From assembly GCF_026168105.1 (NCBI RefSeq), contig NZ_LBMW01000015.1:62001-126000 (forward strand): 64,000 bases of DNA, in the 5' to 3' direction. The notes beneath the pieces are model-generated. The model was not told where the DNA came from and did no database searches. It worked only from the letters and a program-made list of their open reading frames with translations. Made by a program: the position numbers and the translations under genes. Each line of letters begins with the position of its first letter. The first letter of the stretch is position 1. Below are positions 42,475 to 50,506 of the stretch, piece by piece. This DNA is from Streptomyces hygroscopicus (lineage in GTDB: Bacteria; Actinomycetota; Actinomycetes; Streptomycetales; Streptomycetaceae).

Positions 42475-43455
42475 ATGACCCCCCGCCCCTCACCCGCCGC
42501 CCCTGCGAGGCCGCCCATCGCCCCGCTCCCCGTTCCGTTGACCGGTGTCGTCCCGCCCGTCTGCACCCCCCTGACGCCGGAACGCGAGGTGGACGTCGCC
42601 TCGCTCACCAGGCTCGTGGACCATCTGCTGGCGGCCGGGGTGGACGCCCTGTTCGTGCTGGGATCGTCGTCGGAAGCCGCTTATTTGACGGACCGTCAGA
42701 GCAAGCTGGTGGTAGAGACGGTGGTGGCCCATGCGGCCGGGCAGGTGCCGGTCCTGGCCGGGGCGATCGACATGACGACCCCACGGGTGCTGGACCACTT
42801 GGCGTACGTGACCGGGGCCGGCGCGGACGCGGTGGTCGTCACGGCGCCCTTCTACACGAGGACGCACCCCGCGGAGATCGCCCGCCACTACCGCGTGATC
42901 GCCGATCGCTCCCCCGTGCCGGTCCTCGCGTACGACATCCCCGTCGCCGTCCACACCGGACTGGACCCGGAACTGGTCCTGGAACTGGCCGCGGAGGGGA
43001 CCCTGGCCGGTCTGAAGGACTCCAGCGGCGATCTGGCGGGCTTCCGCGCGATCGTGACGGGCGTCCGCTCGAGCCCCGAGATCACGGGCTTCAGTGTGCT
43101 GACCGGTTCGGAGCTGATCGTCGACGCGGCCCTGGCGCTGGGCGCGGACGGGGCGGTACCGGGGCTGGCCAACGTGGATCCCGAGGGCTACGTGCGCCTG
43201 GACCGCCTGTGCCGCGCGGGCGACTGGGAGGCGGCACGGGCGGAACAGGACCGGCTGTGCGCGCTGTACGGCATGGTCGGTGTCGGCGATCCGGCCCGGA
43301 TGGGCACGAGTTCGTCGGGCCTGGGCGCGTTCAAGGCGGCCCTGCACCTGCGGGGCGTGATCGACTGCCCGGCGACGGCGGAGCCGCAGGTGCCGCTCTC
43401 GGAGGGGGAGACGGAACGGGTGGGGAAGTATCTGGCGGCGGCGGGGCTGCGCTAG
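42475..43455 (+). CDS. DHDPS/N-acetylneuraminate-lyase family aldolase
   Basis: 326 residues, class I TIM-barrel aldolase. The Schiff-base Lys is in GLKDSSGD and the catalytic Tyr in AYDIPVAVH. The substrate-carboxylate motif reads GSSSEAAYLT instead of GTTGE, so it is not the housekeeping dapA. ATG 42475 has GGGAG at 6 nt. The convergent sialidase gene, six bases away, and the divergent FadR-type regulator make a sialic-acid or related keto-sugar-acid lyase reasonable. 2-keto-3-deoxy acid aldolase is an alternative. Confidence 0.8.
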   Translation: MTPRPSPAAPARPPIAPLPVPLTGVVPPVCTPLTPEREVDVASLTRLVDHLLAAGVDALFVLGSSSEAAYLTDRQSKLVVETVVAHAAGQVPVLAGAIDMTTPRVLDHLAYVTGAGADAVVVTAPFYTRTHPAEIARHYRVIADRSPVPVLAYDIPVAVHTGLDPELVLELAAEGTLAGLKDSSGDLAGFRAIVTGVRSSPEITGFSVLTGSELIVDAALALGADGAVPGLANVDPEGYVRLDRLCRAGDWEAARAEQDRLCALYGMVGVGDPARMGTSSSGLGAFKAALHLRGVIDCPATAEPQVPLSEGETERVGKYLAAAGLR

Positions 43456-43461
43456 GCGCTC

Positions 43462-44646
43462 TCACCCCACGCGGGAGACGGGGATCCGCCGGAACTCGAT
43501 CCTGTCGTACGGCCCGGCGGCCCCCGTCTCGTACAGGATCCCGAACCTTCCGCCACGCAGTTGCACCAGGTCGCTGTAGCCCGCTCGCTGCCGGGACAGT
43601 GTCAGCGCCTTGGTGAAGGTCGCCCCGTCGTCCGTGCTGCGCCAGATCGCCATGGCCTGGCGTGCGGTGGGGACGGAGGGGCCGGAGAACAGCAACGGCG
43701 CCTGGGTGCCCTGGAGTTGCAGGACGCTGCCCTGGACGACCGGGACGTCGTCGAGGGTGTGCTGGACCGCGAACGGGCGGTCCAGGGTCGCGCCGCCGTC
43801 ACCGGAGCGGGCGTCGAGGCGGTGGCCCTTGACCGTTCCGCTCTGGTCGCGGGAGCTGAAGTACAGCCTGCCGTCATCGAGCTGGGTGGCGCTGGTCTCG
43901 TTGGAGTTGTGGTGGTCGTCGTGGGAGTCGTCGGCGAAGCCCAGGTGCCATGTCCTGCCGCCGTCGTCCGAGTACAGGGCGTGCGCGCCGTAGTACCTGG
44001 CCTCCTGCCCGTTGTCGGACGAGCCCTTCGGCGGAGCGGCGGAGTGGTCTGCGGGCACGACGAGTCGGCCGGTGTGCGGACCTCGGGTGAGGGCGACCGC
44101 GTGGCCCGGCCCCGTCGCGTACCACCGCCAGGTCGGGCGCTTCACCTGCGCCGTGATCTCGCGAGGAGCCGTGAAGTGGCGTCCGTCGTCGCTGCTCGTC
44201 TGTACGAAGATGCGACGGCTCTGCGCTGGCGTCACCTCGCCGCGCATGATCTGCGCCTCGGTCACCGCCCCGCTGTTGTACGTCGTGACCAGCACGATCC
44301 GTCCGGTCCACGGGTCCACCACCGGCGCCGGATTGCCCCGGGTGTCCCCCCTGCCGGCCGTCACGACCATGGGCGGACCCCAGGTGCAGCCGCCGTCGGC
44401 GGAGCGTCTGAGCACGACGTCGATGTCCCCGCTGTCCCCCGCGCCCCGCCGCCCCTCCGCGAAGGCGAGCACGGTCCCCGCCCCGGTGATGACCGTCGCC
44501 GGGATCCGGTAGGCGGCGTATCCGCCCCGGCCGGCGGTGTAGGGCACGGAGGAGTCACAGCCCGGGGTGGCGTCGGCGGGCGGGGCGGCCATGAGCGGGG
44601 TGAGGAGCGCCGCGACGGTGAGAAGGGCTCGGCCGAGAAGTGTCAT
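43462..44646 (-). CDS. Secreted exo-alpha-sialidase (GH33-type)
   Basis: 394 residues with a Sec signal peptide (to about residue 26). The six-bladed propeller shows YRIPATV (first Arg of the Arg triad), four Asp-boxes (SADGGCTW, SSDDGRHF, SDDGGRTW, STDDGATF) and FGILYETG with the Tyr/Glu nucleophile pair. No lectin domain is appended. It releases terminal sialic acids outside the cell. It converges on the NAL-family aldolase with a 6-bp gap, so the two can be read as a functional pair. Confidence 0.9.
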   Translation of the reverse strand: MTLLGRALLTVAALLTPLMAAPPADATPGCDSSVPYTAGRGGYAAYRIPATVITGAGTVLAFAEGRRGAGDSGDIDVVLRRSADGGCTWGPPMVVTAGRGDTRGNPAPVVDPWTGRIVLVTTYNSGAVTEAQIMRGEVTPAQSRRIFVQTSSDDGRHFTAPREITAQVKRPTWRWYATGPGHAVALTRGPHTGRLVVPADHSAAPPKGSSDNGQEARYYGAHALYSDDGGRTWHLGFADDSHDDHHNSNETSATQLDDGRLYFSSRDQSGTVKGHRLDARSGDGGATLDRPFAVQHTLDDVPVVQGSVLQLQGTQAPLLFSGPSVPTARQAMAIWRSTDDGATFTKALTLSRQRAGYSDLVQLRGGRFGILYETGAAGPYDRIEFRRIPVSRVG

Positions 44647-44760
44647 CCCTGTCCCTCGGGGGTTCGTCCCCCCGGGGGACGGTGACCGTTGTCGGTCCCA
44701 TGTTTCCCCGGTGTCGCCGCCCTTGACCCCGCCGCCCCCGTACCTCGTCGGACCGGGTGA

Positions 44761-45465
44761 CTACGACGGCGTGCGCGCCGCCGCCAGCAGGCGTGTCACA
44801 TCGGTGGAGCAGATCGTCAGGGCCGCGCCCACCGTGGCCAGGACGTCGCGTTCCGCAGGGGTGTAGGGGCCGTCCGCCAGCGCGATGCGGGCACCCTGGA
44901 GGAGGATCGACTCACGGCCGGTGGGGGCGAGGTGGGGGGCCAGGGGGTCCAGGGCCTCGTGGAGTTCTATGGCCAGGCTCGCGCCGCCGGGTTCGCCGCA
45001 GACCCGGCCGGTGTCGGCGGCCAGGGCCGCGACCAGGGCGCCGAGCCCGTCCCCCGTGCATTCGTCGAAACCGGCGGAGCGGACGGCGGCGGCGGCTGTC
45101 TCCAGGGACGTACGGGAACAGGTGCCGCCCGCGGCCAGAATCGCGAGGGCCACCGTGTGGACCGCGTCGCGCAGCATCGCCGAGAAGCGGGTCGTGGTGG
45201 GGTGGTCGAGGACGTCGGTGCCGTAGTGATGGCCGCAGGCCGCGCATTCCACGACCGGGCCGGTCTCGCCGCGCGGCACGACCGGGATGCCGACGAGGGA
45301 GAAGCGGCGGCGTCCGGTGAGGCGCTGGTAGTTGCGGTCGCCCCCGCAGCCGGGGCAGAAGAACTCGCCGTCGCCGACGGCGGTCCACGCGATACGGATG
45401 CCCAGGACCTGCGAAACGCGGCTCTTGCGGACTCCATGGCCGTTGTGTCCCCGTCCTGGCAGCAC
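44761..45465 (-). CDS. Zinc-ribbon TerB-like protein
   Basis: 234 residues from GTG 45465, with GGAGG at 6 nt. The N-terminal ~90 residues hold two Cys pairs (FFCPGCGGDRNYQ and VECAACGHHYG) forming a zinc ribbon. Residues about 105-230 are helical and resemble TerB-like domains (ILLQGARIALADGPYTPAERDVLATVGAAL). TerB proteins are linked to tellurite and phage or stress response at membranes, but this solo form has no assigned role. Located between sialidase and leuA. Confidence 0.8.
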   Translation of the reverse strand: MLPGRGHNGHGVRKSRVSQVLGIRIAWTAVGDGEFFCPGCGGDRNYQRLTGRRRFSLVGIPVVPRGETGPVVECAACGHHYGTDVLDHPTTTRFSAMLRDAVHTVALAILAAGGTCSRTSLETAAAAVRSAGFDECTGDGLGALVAALAADTGRVCGEPGGASLAIELHEALDPLAPHLAPTGRESILLQGARIALADGPYTPAERDVLATVGAALTICSTDVTRLLAAARTPS

Positions 45466-45595
45466 GTCGCACCTCCGTATCGCCGCGGCAACATCGCCGC
45501 TGCTTGCGTGATGTTAGCCACTTTGTTGATGTGGAGTCAGTACCCCGGACGAGACCTTTCCGTGATCTTCGGCCGGAATGGCCGGTCCACGACAT

Positions 45596-45627
45596 GGCCC
45601 CGCCCGCCTCGAAGGGCGGACGGGGCC
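45596..45627 (-). terminator. Hairpin terminator after leuA
   Basis: GGCCCCG (45596-45602) pairs with CGGGGCC (45621-45627), continued inward by five further pairs after a single mismatch. It lies 22 nt beyond the leuA stop and closes the leftward leuA transcript. Confidence 0.75.
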
Positions 45628-45648
45628 GTGAACGTGCCGGTCAGACGG

Positions 45649-47370
45649 TCAGCGGGCGGCGCGGTTGACCGCGGAGACGACCGCCTTCAGCGAGGCACGT
45701 GTCGTATTCGCGTCGATACCGATCCCCCACAGGACCTTCCCGTCGATCGCGCATTCGATGTACGAGGCGGCCTGCGCGGAGGCGCCCTCGCTCATCGTGT
45801 GCTCCTGGTAGTCAAGCAGGCGTACGTCGATGCCGATGGACTGCAGGGCGTCGAAGAAGGCCGAGATCGGGCCGTTGCCGGTACCGGTCAGGACCGTGTC
45901 CTCGCCGTCGACCGTCGCCTCGACGGTCAGGGTGTCGACGCCGTCCTTGTCGGTGGTCGTCTGACCGGTCCTGACCTGGATGCGGCCCCACGGGTTGTCC
46001 GGGTTCGGCAGGTACTCGTCCTGGAAGACGCTCCAGATCTCCGTCGGCGTGACCTCGCCTCCCTCGGCGTCGGTCTTGGCCTGGATGATCTTCGAGAACT
46101 CGATCTGCATCCGGCGCGGCAGGTCCAGCTTGTGGTCGTTCTTCAGGACGTAGGCGATACCGCCCTTGCCGGACTGCGAGTTGACACGGATGACCGCCTC
46201 GTAGGAGCGGCCGACGTCCTTGGGGTCGATGGGCAGGTACGGCACCGCCCACTCGATGTCGTCGACCGTCCTGCCCTGGGCCGCCGCCTCCGCCTCCATG
46301 GCATCGAAGCCCTTCTTGATGGCGTCCTGGTGGGAGCCCGAGAAGGAGGTGTAGACGAGGTCGCCGATATAGGGATGGCGGGGGTGGACCTCCATCTGGT
46401 TGCAGTACTCCCAGGTACGGCGGATCTCGTCGATGCGGGAGAAGTCGATCTGCGGGTCGACGCCCTGGGAGAAGAGGTTCATGCCCAGGGTGACCAGGTC
46501 CACGTTGCCCGTGCGCTCGCCCTGGCCGAACAGGCAACCCTCGACGCGGTCGGCGCCGGCCATCACGGCCAGCTCGGCGGCGGCGACGGCGGTGCCCCGG
46601 TCGTTGTGCGGGTGTGCCGACAGGCAGACGTACTCGCGCCGGGACAGGTTGCGGTGCATCCACTCGAAGCGGTCCGCGTGCGTGGACGGGGTCGAACGCT
46701 CCACGGTGGCGGGCAGGTTGAGGATGATCTCGCGGTCCGGACCGGGCTGCCAGACGTCCATGACCCCCTCGCAGACCTCCAGCGCGAAGTCCAGCTCGGT
46801 GTCGGTGAAGATCTCGGGGCTGTACTGGTAGCCGAACTCCGTCTCGGGGCCCAGCAGTTTCTCCGCGTACTCCATCACCAGCCGGGTGCCGTCCACGGCG
46901 ATCTGCTTGATGTCGTCCCTGGAGCCGCGGAAGACAACCCGGCGGAAGACCGGGGCCGTGGCGTTGTACAGGTGGACGTTCGCCCGCCGTGCCCCCTTCA
47001 GGGACTCGACGGTCCGCTCGATCAGGTCCTCGCGGGCCTGGGTCAGCACGGAGATCGTCACGTCGTCGGGGATCGCGCCCTCTTCCTCGATGATCGAGCG
47101 CACGAAGTCGAAGTCGGTCTGGCCGGAGGCCGGGAAGCCGACCTCGATCTCCTTGTAGCCCATCTTCACGAGCAGGTCGAACATCGCGCGCTTGCGCGCC
47201 GGCGACATCGGGTCGATCAAAGCCTGGTTGCCGTCGCGCAGGTCCGTGGAGAGCCAGCGCGGGGCCTGGGTGATCCGCTGGTTCGGCCACGTGCGGTCGG
47301 GGATGTCGACCTGCTCGTACGGGCGGTACTTGTGGACCGGCATGGACGTGGGCTGCTGGCGGTTCGCCAT
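45649..47370 (-). CDS. leuA: 2-isopropylmalate synthase
   Basis: 573 residues, the actinobacterial long form. First committed step of leucine synthesis: acetyl-CoA + 2-ketoisovalerate to 2-isopropylmalate. STDLRDGNQALIDPMSPARK carries the catalytic Arg and metal Asp, CLSAHPHNDRGTAVA the metal His pair, and GERTGNVDLVTLGMNL the following barrel motif. The C-terminal ~130 residues are the LeuA regulatory domain for leucine feedback. ATG 47370 has GAGGAG 10 nt upstream. A leucine leader peptide precedes it. Confidence 0.96.
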   Translation of the reverse strand: MANRQQPTSMPVHKYRPYEQVDIPDRTWPNQRITQAPRWLSTDLRDGNQALIDPMSPARKRAMFDLLVKMGYKEIEVGFPASGQTDFDFVRSIIEEEGAIPDDVTISVLTQAREDLIERTVESLKGARRANVHLYNATAPVFRRVVFRGSRDDIKQIAVDGTRLVMEYAEKLLGPETEFGYQYSPEIFTDTELDFALEVCEGVMDVWQPGPDREIILNLPATVERSTPSTHADRFEWMHRNLSRREYVCLSAHPHNDRGTAVAAAELAVMAGADRVEGCLFGQGERTGNVDLVTLGMNLFSQGVDPQIDFSRIDEIRRTWEYCNQMEVHPRHPYIGDLVYTSFSGSHQDAIKKGFDAMEAEAAAQGRTVDDIEWAVPYLPIDPKDVGRSYEAVIRVNSQSGKGGIAYVLKNDHKLDLPRRMQIEFSKIIQAKTDAEGGEVTPTEIWSVFQDEYLPNPDNPWGRIQVRTGQTTTDKDGVDTLTVEATVDGEDTVLTGTGNGPISAFFDALQSIGIDVRLLDYQEHTMSEGASAQAASYIECAIDGKVLWGIGIDANTTRASLKAVVSAVNRAAR

Positions 47371-47403
47371 GATGCGTGGGCTCCTCAGGATGTCCGGAAG
47401 GAC

Positions 47404-47446
47404 GGCCGACGACGCAACGCCGAGCTCCGCGGGGAGGGGGTCGGCC
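47404..47446 (-). promoter_or_regulatory. Candidate attenuator hairpin between leader peptide and leuA
   Basis: Arms GGCCGAC (47404-47410) and GTCGGCC (47440-47446) form a perfect 7-bp pair enclosing GC-rich sequence that can fold internally. It starts 4 nt after the leader-peptide stop, where a terminator or antiterminator alternative controlled by ribosome stalling would lie. Confidence 0.5.
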
Positions 47447-47450
47447 TCGA

Positions 47451-47498
47451 CTACAGGCCCTCGCCGCGGCAGCTAAGGAGGAGCAGCCCGAAACGCAT
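47451..47498 (-). CDS. Leucine leader peptide of leuA
   Basis: A 15-codon frame MRFGLLLLSCRGEGL with four consecutive Leu codons (CTG CTC CTC CTT) and a fifth at the end, stopping 80 bases before the leuA ATG. GGAG sits 5 nt before its ATG. Leucine-starved ribosomes would stall in the run and favour readthrough into leuA: classical attenuation, which has been proposed for actinobacterial leuA. It is too short for ordinary gene callers. Confidence 0.85.
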   Translation of the reverse strand: MRFGLLLLSCRGEGL

Positions 47499-47723
47499 GA
47501 TGCTCCGCATGCTAGCCGAGCCGCGCCGGGTGCGAAGGCCCGTATCAGTATGCGGGACCCGTGGGACATTTCGGGCAAAAAGTTCCCCAGATCACAGTCG
47601 GCCCGGAACGCCCGGACCTCCCATATCACTCCTTCGCGGAGCGGACGCCTCCATGTCCCGGCTTTTCACCAATCATGGTTGCGTCTAGTGACAGAGTCGT
47701 GACGCAGTGCAATGGTGCCGAGC

Positions 47724-48791
47724 ATGACCGACAACGGGGGCCACGAGCCCGTCTTCTGCACCATCGTGCCACCGCATGTCCTCGACAAGCTCGCCCAGCA
47801 CGAGGACACCGCGCTCGCCACGCCCGCGCGCCGCACCCTGGAACGCGACGCCCTGGAGCGCACCCGCCGCAGGCTGACCACGGTCGTCGGCGCGCCCGCG
47901 GCGACCCCGCCGAAGGACGCCACCGACCAGCCGCAGCGCACCGTCTACGACGCCGGGCACCGGCAGAACCTGCCCGGCAGGAAGGTCCGGGGCGAGGGCG
48001 ACTCCCCCGGCAGGGACGCCACGGTCAACCGGGCGTACGCGGGCCTGGGCGCCACCTTCGAGCTGTACCGGAAGGCGTACGGCCGCGACTCCATCGACGG
48101 CAAGGGACTGCCACTGGACGCGAGCGTGCACTTCGGCGAGCACTACGACAACGCCTTCTGGAACGGCGAGCAGATGGTGTTCGGCGACGGGGACGACGAG
48201 ATCTTCCTCGACTTCACCATCCCGGTCGACGTCATCGGCCACGAACTCACCCACGGGGTCACCCAGTACACGGCGAACCTGGCCTACTTCGGCCAGTCCG
48301 GCGCCCTCAACGAGTCGATCTCGGATGTCTTCGGCTCACTGATCAAGCAGTACACGCTCGGCCAGACCGCCGCCGAGGCCGACTGGCTGATCGGCGCGGG
48401 GCTGCTCGCCCCGCGCGTCACCGGCAGTGCACTGCGCTCGATGAAGGAGCCGGGCAGCGCGTACGACGACGCGGCGCTCGGCAAGGACCCCCAGCCGGGG
48501 ACCATGGACGGCTATGTCAACACGAGCCGGGACAACGGCGGCGTGCACATCAACTCCGGCATCCCCAACCACGCCTTCTACCTGGTCGCCACCGCACTGG
48601 GCGGGCACGCATGGGAGCGGGCCGGGCAGATCTGGTACGACGTGCTCACCGGCGGGCGGCTGGAGTCGCAGGCGACCTTCGCGGACTTCGCGAAACTGAC
48701 GGTGGCGGCGGCCGCGGCCCGCTACGACGGGCACGAGGAGCAGGACGCCATCCTCAAGGCCTGGGAGCAGGTCGGCGTGCAGGCCTCGTAG
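47724..48791 (+). CDS. M4-family metalloprotease, protealysin-like
   Basis: 355 residues, no signal peptide. The short propeptide has the protealysin-type FCTIVPPHVLDKLAQ segment instead of the long thermolysin FTP/PepSY propeptide. The catalytic domain has VIGHELTHGVTQYT (zinc His pair and Glu) and GALNESISDVFG (third zinc ligand Glu), with NGGVHINSGIPNHAFYLVA (catalytic His) downstream. ATG 47724 is preferred to ATG 47712, with no strong ribosome site for either. It is followed after 32 bp by its presumed inhibitor gene. Protealysins can act inside or outside cells. Confidence 0.92.
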   Translation: MTDNGGHEPVFCTIVPPHVLDKLAQHEDTALATPARRTLERDALERTRRRLTTVVGAPAATPPKDATDQPQRTVYDAGHRQNLPGRKVRGEGDSPGRDATVNRAYAGLGATFELYRKAYGRDSIDGKGLPLDASVHFGEHYDNAFWNGEQMVFGDGDDEIFLDFTIPVDVIGHELTHGVTQYTANLAYFGQSGALNESISDVFGSLIKQYTLGQTAAEADWLIGAGLLAPRVTGSALRSMKEPGSAYDDAALGKDPQPGTMDGYVNTSRDNGGVHINSGIPNHAFYLVATALGGHAWERAGQIWYDVLTGGRLESQATFADFAKLTVAAAAARYDGHEEQDAILKAWEQVGVQAS

Positions 48792-48823
48792 CGGGGGCCC
48801 CCGTCCCGTACTAGACAGGTCCC

Positions 48824-49090
48824 ATGCGTATTCGAGTGAGGCGCACGGGCGGGTTCGCGGGCATCGAGCGCCGGGCCGAGGTGGAGACCTCGGGGCGGGC
48901 CGACGCCCAGGAGTGGCACGCCCTGGCCGAGCAGGCACTCGCCGCCGGCCGGGGCGCGCCGCCGGATGGTGTGCCGGACGGTTTCAGCTACGAGATCACC
49001 GTGGACGGCAGGACCGGATACTGCGCGGACCCCTGGCTCACCCCGGAACAGCGCGACCTGGTCTCGAGAGTGCTGAAGGAGGGGGCCTGA
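48824..49090 (+). CDS. Emfourin-type protealysin inhibitor
   Basis: 88 residues. IRVRRTGGFAGIERRAEVETS and FSYEITVDGR match the emfourin family, small slow-tight inhibitors of protealysin-like M4 proteases that are encoded next to them. The adjacent protease gene makes the pairing firm. Co-expression would keep the unsecreted protease harmless in the cytoplasm, in the manner of a toxin/antitoxin module. Confidence 0.88.
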   Translation: MRIRVRRTGGFAGIERRAEVETSGRADAQEWHALAEQALAAGRGAPPDGVPDGFSYEITVDGRTGYCADPWLTPEQRDLVSRVLKEGA

Positions 49091-49192
49091 GCGGCCTTCC
49101 CGGGCCCTGCGCGATCCGTCGCCCTGCGCCGCAACGGGCAGTTCATGCCTGCCCGTTGACTTCCGTTACCGCCGGTAAGGATGATCCGGCGC

Positions 49193-50506
49193 ATGGCGAC
49201 GAACCCGATACCTCAGTTCCCGGCCGGCTTTCTGTGGGGCGTGTCGACCTCGGCCCATCAGATCGAGGGCGCGGCCGACGAGCGCGAGCCCTCCGTGTGG
49301 GACGCGTTCACCGCCGGGCCGGGCCGGGTGAAGGACGGCTCGACGGCGGCGGTGGCCTGCGACCACTACCACCGTTACCGCGAGGACGTGGCGCTCCTGG
49401 CCGGCCTCGGCGTGGATGCGTACCGCTTCTCGGTCTCCTGGCCCCGGGTCGGCTCCCCCGGCGGCCTCGACTTCTACGACCGCCTGGTCGACGAGCTGTG
49501 CGCGACCGGCGTACGACCGGTCGCGACCCTCTTCCACTGGGACCTGCCGGTCACGTTGGACTGGCGGAAGCGGGACACGGCGTTCCGTTTCGCCGAGTAC
49601 GTGTCGGTCGTCGCCGGGCGCCTCGGCGACCGCGTCGCCAAGTGGATCACCCTCAACGAGCCCGCCGAGCACACCCTGCTGGGCCATGCCCTCGGCGTCC
49701 ACGCTCCGGGCAGGCGGCTGATGTTCGACGCGCTGCCGGTGGCCCACCACCAGCTGCTGGCCCACGGTCTGGCCGTACGGGCCCTGCGCGCGGCCGGGGC
49801 CGGCGACATCGGGATCGCCAACTCGCACGGGCCCACGTGGCCGGCGTCGCAGAAGCCGGAGGACGTCGAGGCGGCGGACTTCTACGACATCCTGCTGAAC
49901 CGGCTGTTCGCAGAGCCGCTGATCCTCGGCCGCTACCCCGAGGGCGTCGGCGAGTTGATGCCGGGCGGCGCCGAGGACGTCGAGTCCGACCTCAAGGTGA
50001 TCGCGGAACCGGTCGACTGGTACGGCATCAACTACTACGCGCCGACGAACGTGGGCGCGCCCGAGGGCGGTGAGACCGAGTTCGGCGGCATCACGATGCC
50101 CGCCGAACTTCCCTTCTCCGTCCGGGAGATCGAGGGCCGCCCGGTGACGGACTTCGGCTGGCCGGTGGTGCCGGAGGCCCTGACCGAGCTGCTCACCGGC
50201 TTCCGGGAGCGCTACGGGGACCGCCTTCCGCCGATCGTGATCACCGAGAACGGCTGCTCCTACGAGGGGCTCGACGACCAGGACCGGATCGCCTACCTGG
50301 ACGGCCACATCCGGGCGCTGCACCGGGCGCTGGAGGCGGGCGTGGACGTGCGCGGCTACTTCGTGTGGTCGCTCCTCGACAACTTCGAGTGGGCGGAGGG
50401 GTACACGCGCCGCTTCGGGCTGGTGCACGTCGACTACGACACCCTGCAGCGGACCCCGAAGGCGTCCTACGGCTGGCTGCGGGACGTGCTGCGGGCGCAG
50501 AGATGA
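49193..50506 (+). CDS. GH1 beta-glucosidase
   Basis: 437 residues, cytoplasmic. FLWGVSTSAHQIEGA, TLFHWDLPVTL, TLNEPAEH (acid/base E156) and VITENGCSY (nucleophile E352) define GH1, and the C-terminal YFVWSLLDNFEWAEGYTRRFG is complete. ATG 49193 or 49181 are both possible; AAGGA lies 11 nt before the former. A TTACC-3-GGTAA dyad at 49166-49178 lies in the promoter. It overlaps the following MFS gene by 4 nt, which suggests uptake and intracellular cleavage of a beta-glucoside such as cellobiose or gentiobiose. Confidence 0.93.
   Translation: MATNPIPQFPAGFLWGVSTSAHQIEGAADEREPSVWDAFTAGPGRVKDGSTAAVACDHYHRYREDVALLAGLGVDAYRFSVSWPRVGSPGGLDFYDRLVDELCATGVRPVATLFHWDLPVTLDWRKRDTAFRFAEYVSVVAGRLGDRVAKWITLNEPAEHTLLGHALGVHAPGRRLMFDALPVAHHQLLAHGLAVRALRAAGAGDIGIANSHGPTWPASQKPEDVEAADFYDILLNRLFAEPLILGRYPEGVGELMPGGAEDVESDLKVIAEPVDWYGINYYAPTNVGAPEGGETEFGGITMPAELPFSVREIEGRPVTDFGWPVVPEALTELLTGFRERYGDRLPPIVITENGCSYEGLDDQDRIAYLDGHIRALHRALEAGVDVRGYFVWSLLDNFEWAEGYTRRFGLVHVDYDTLQRTPKASYGWLRDVLRAQR

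Noticed and set aside
42150..43616. 488-codon rightward frame overlapping the aldolase gene
   Set aside because: Out-of-frame shadow rich in Arg/Gly/Pro; the aldolase frame has the catalytic motifs.
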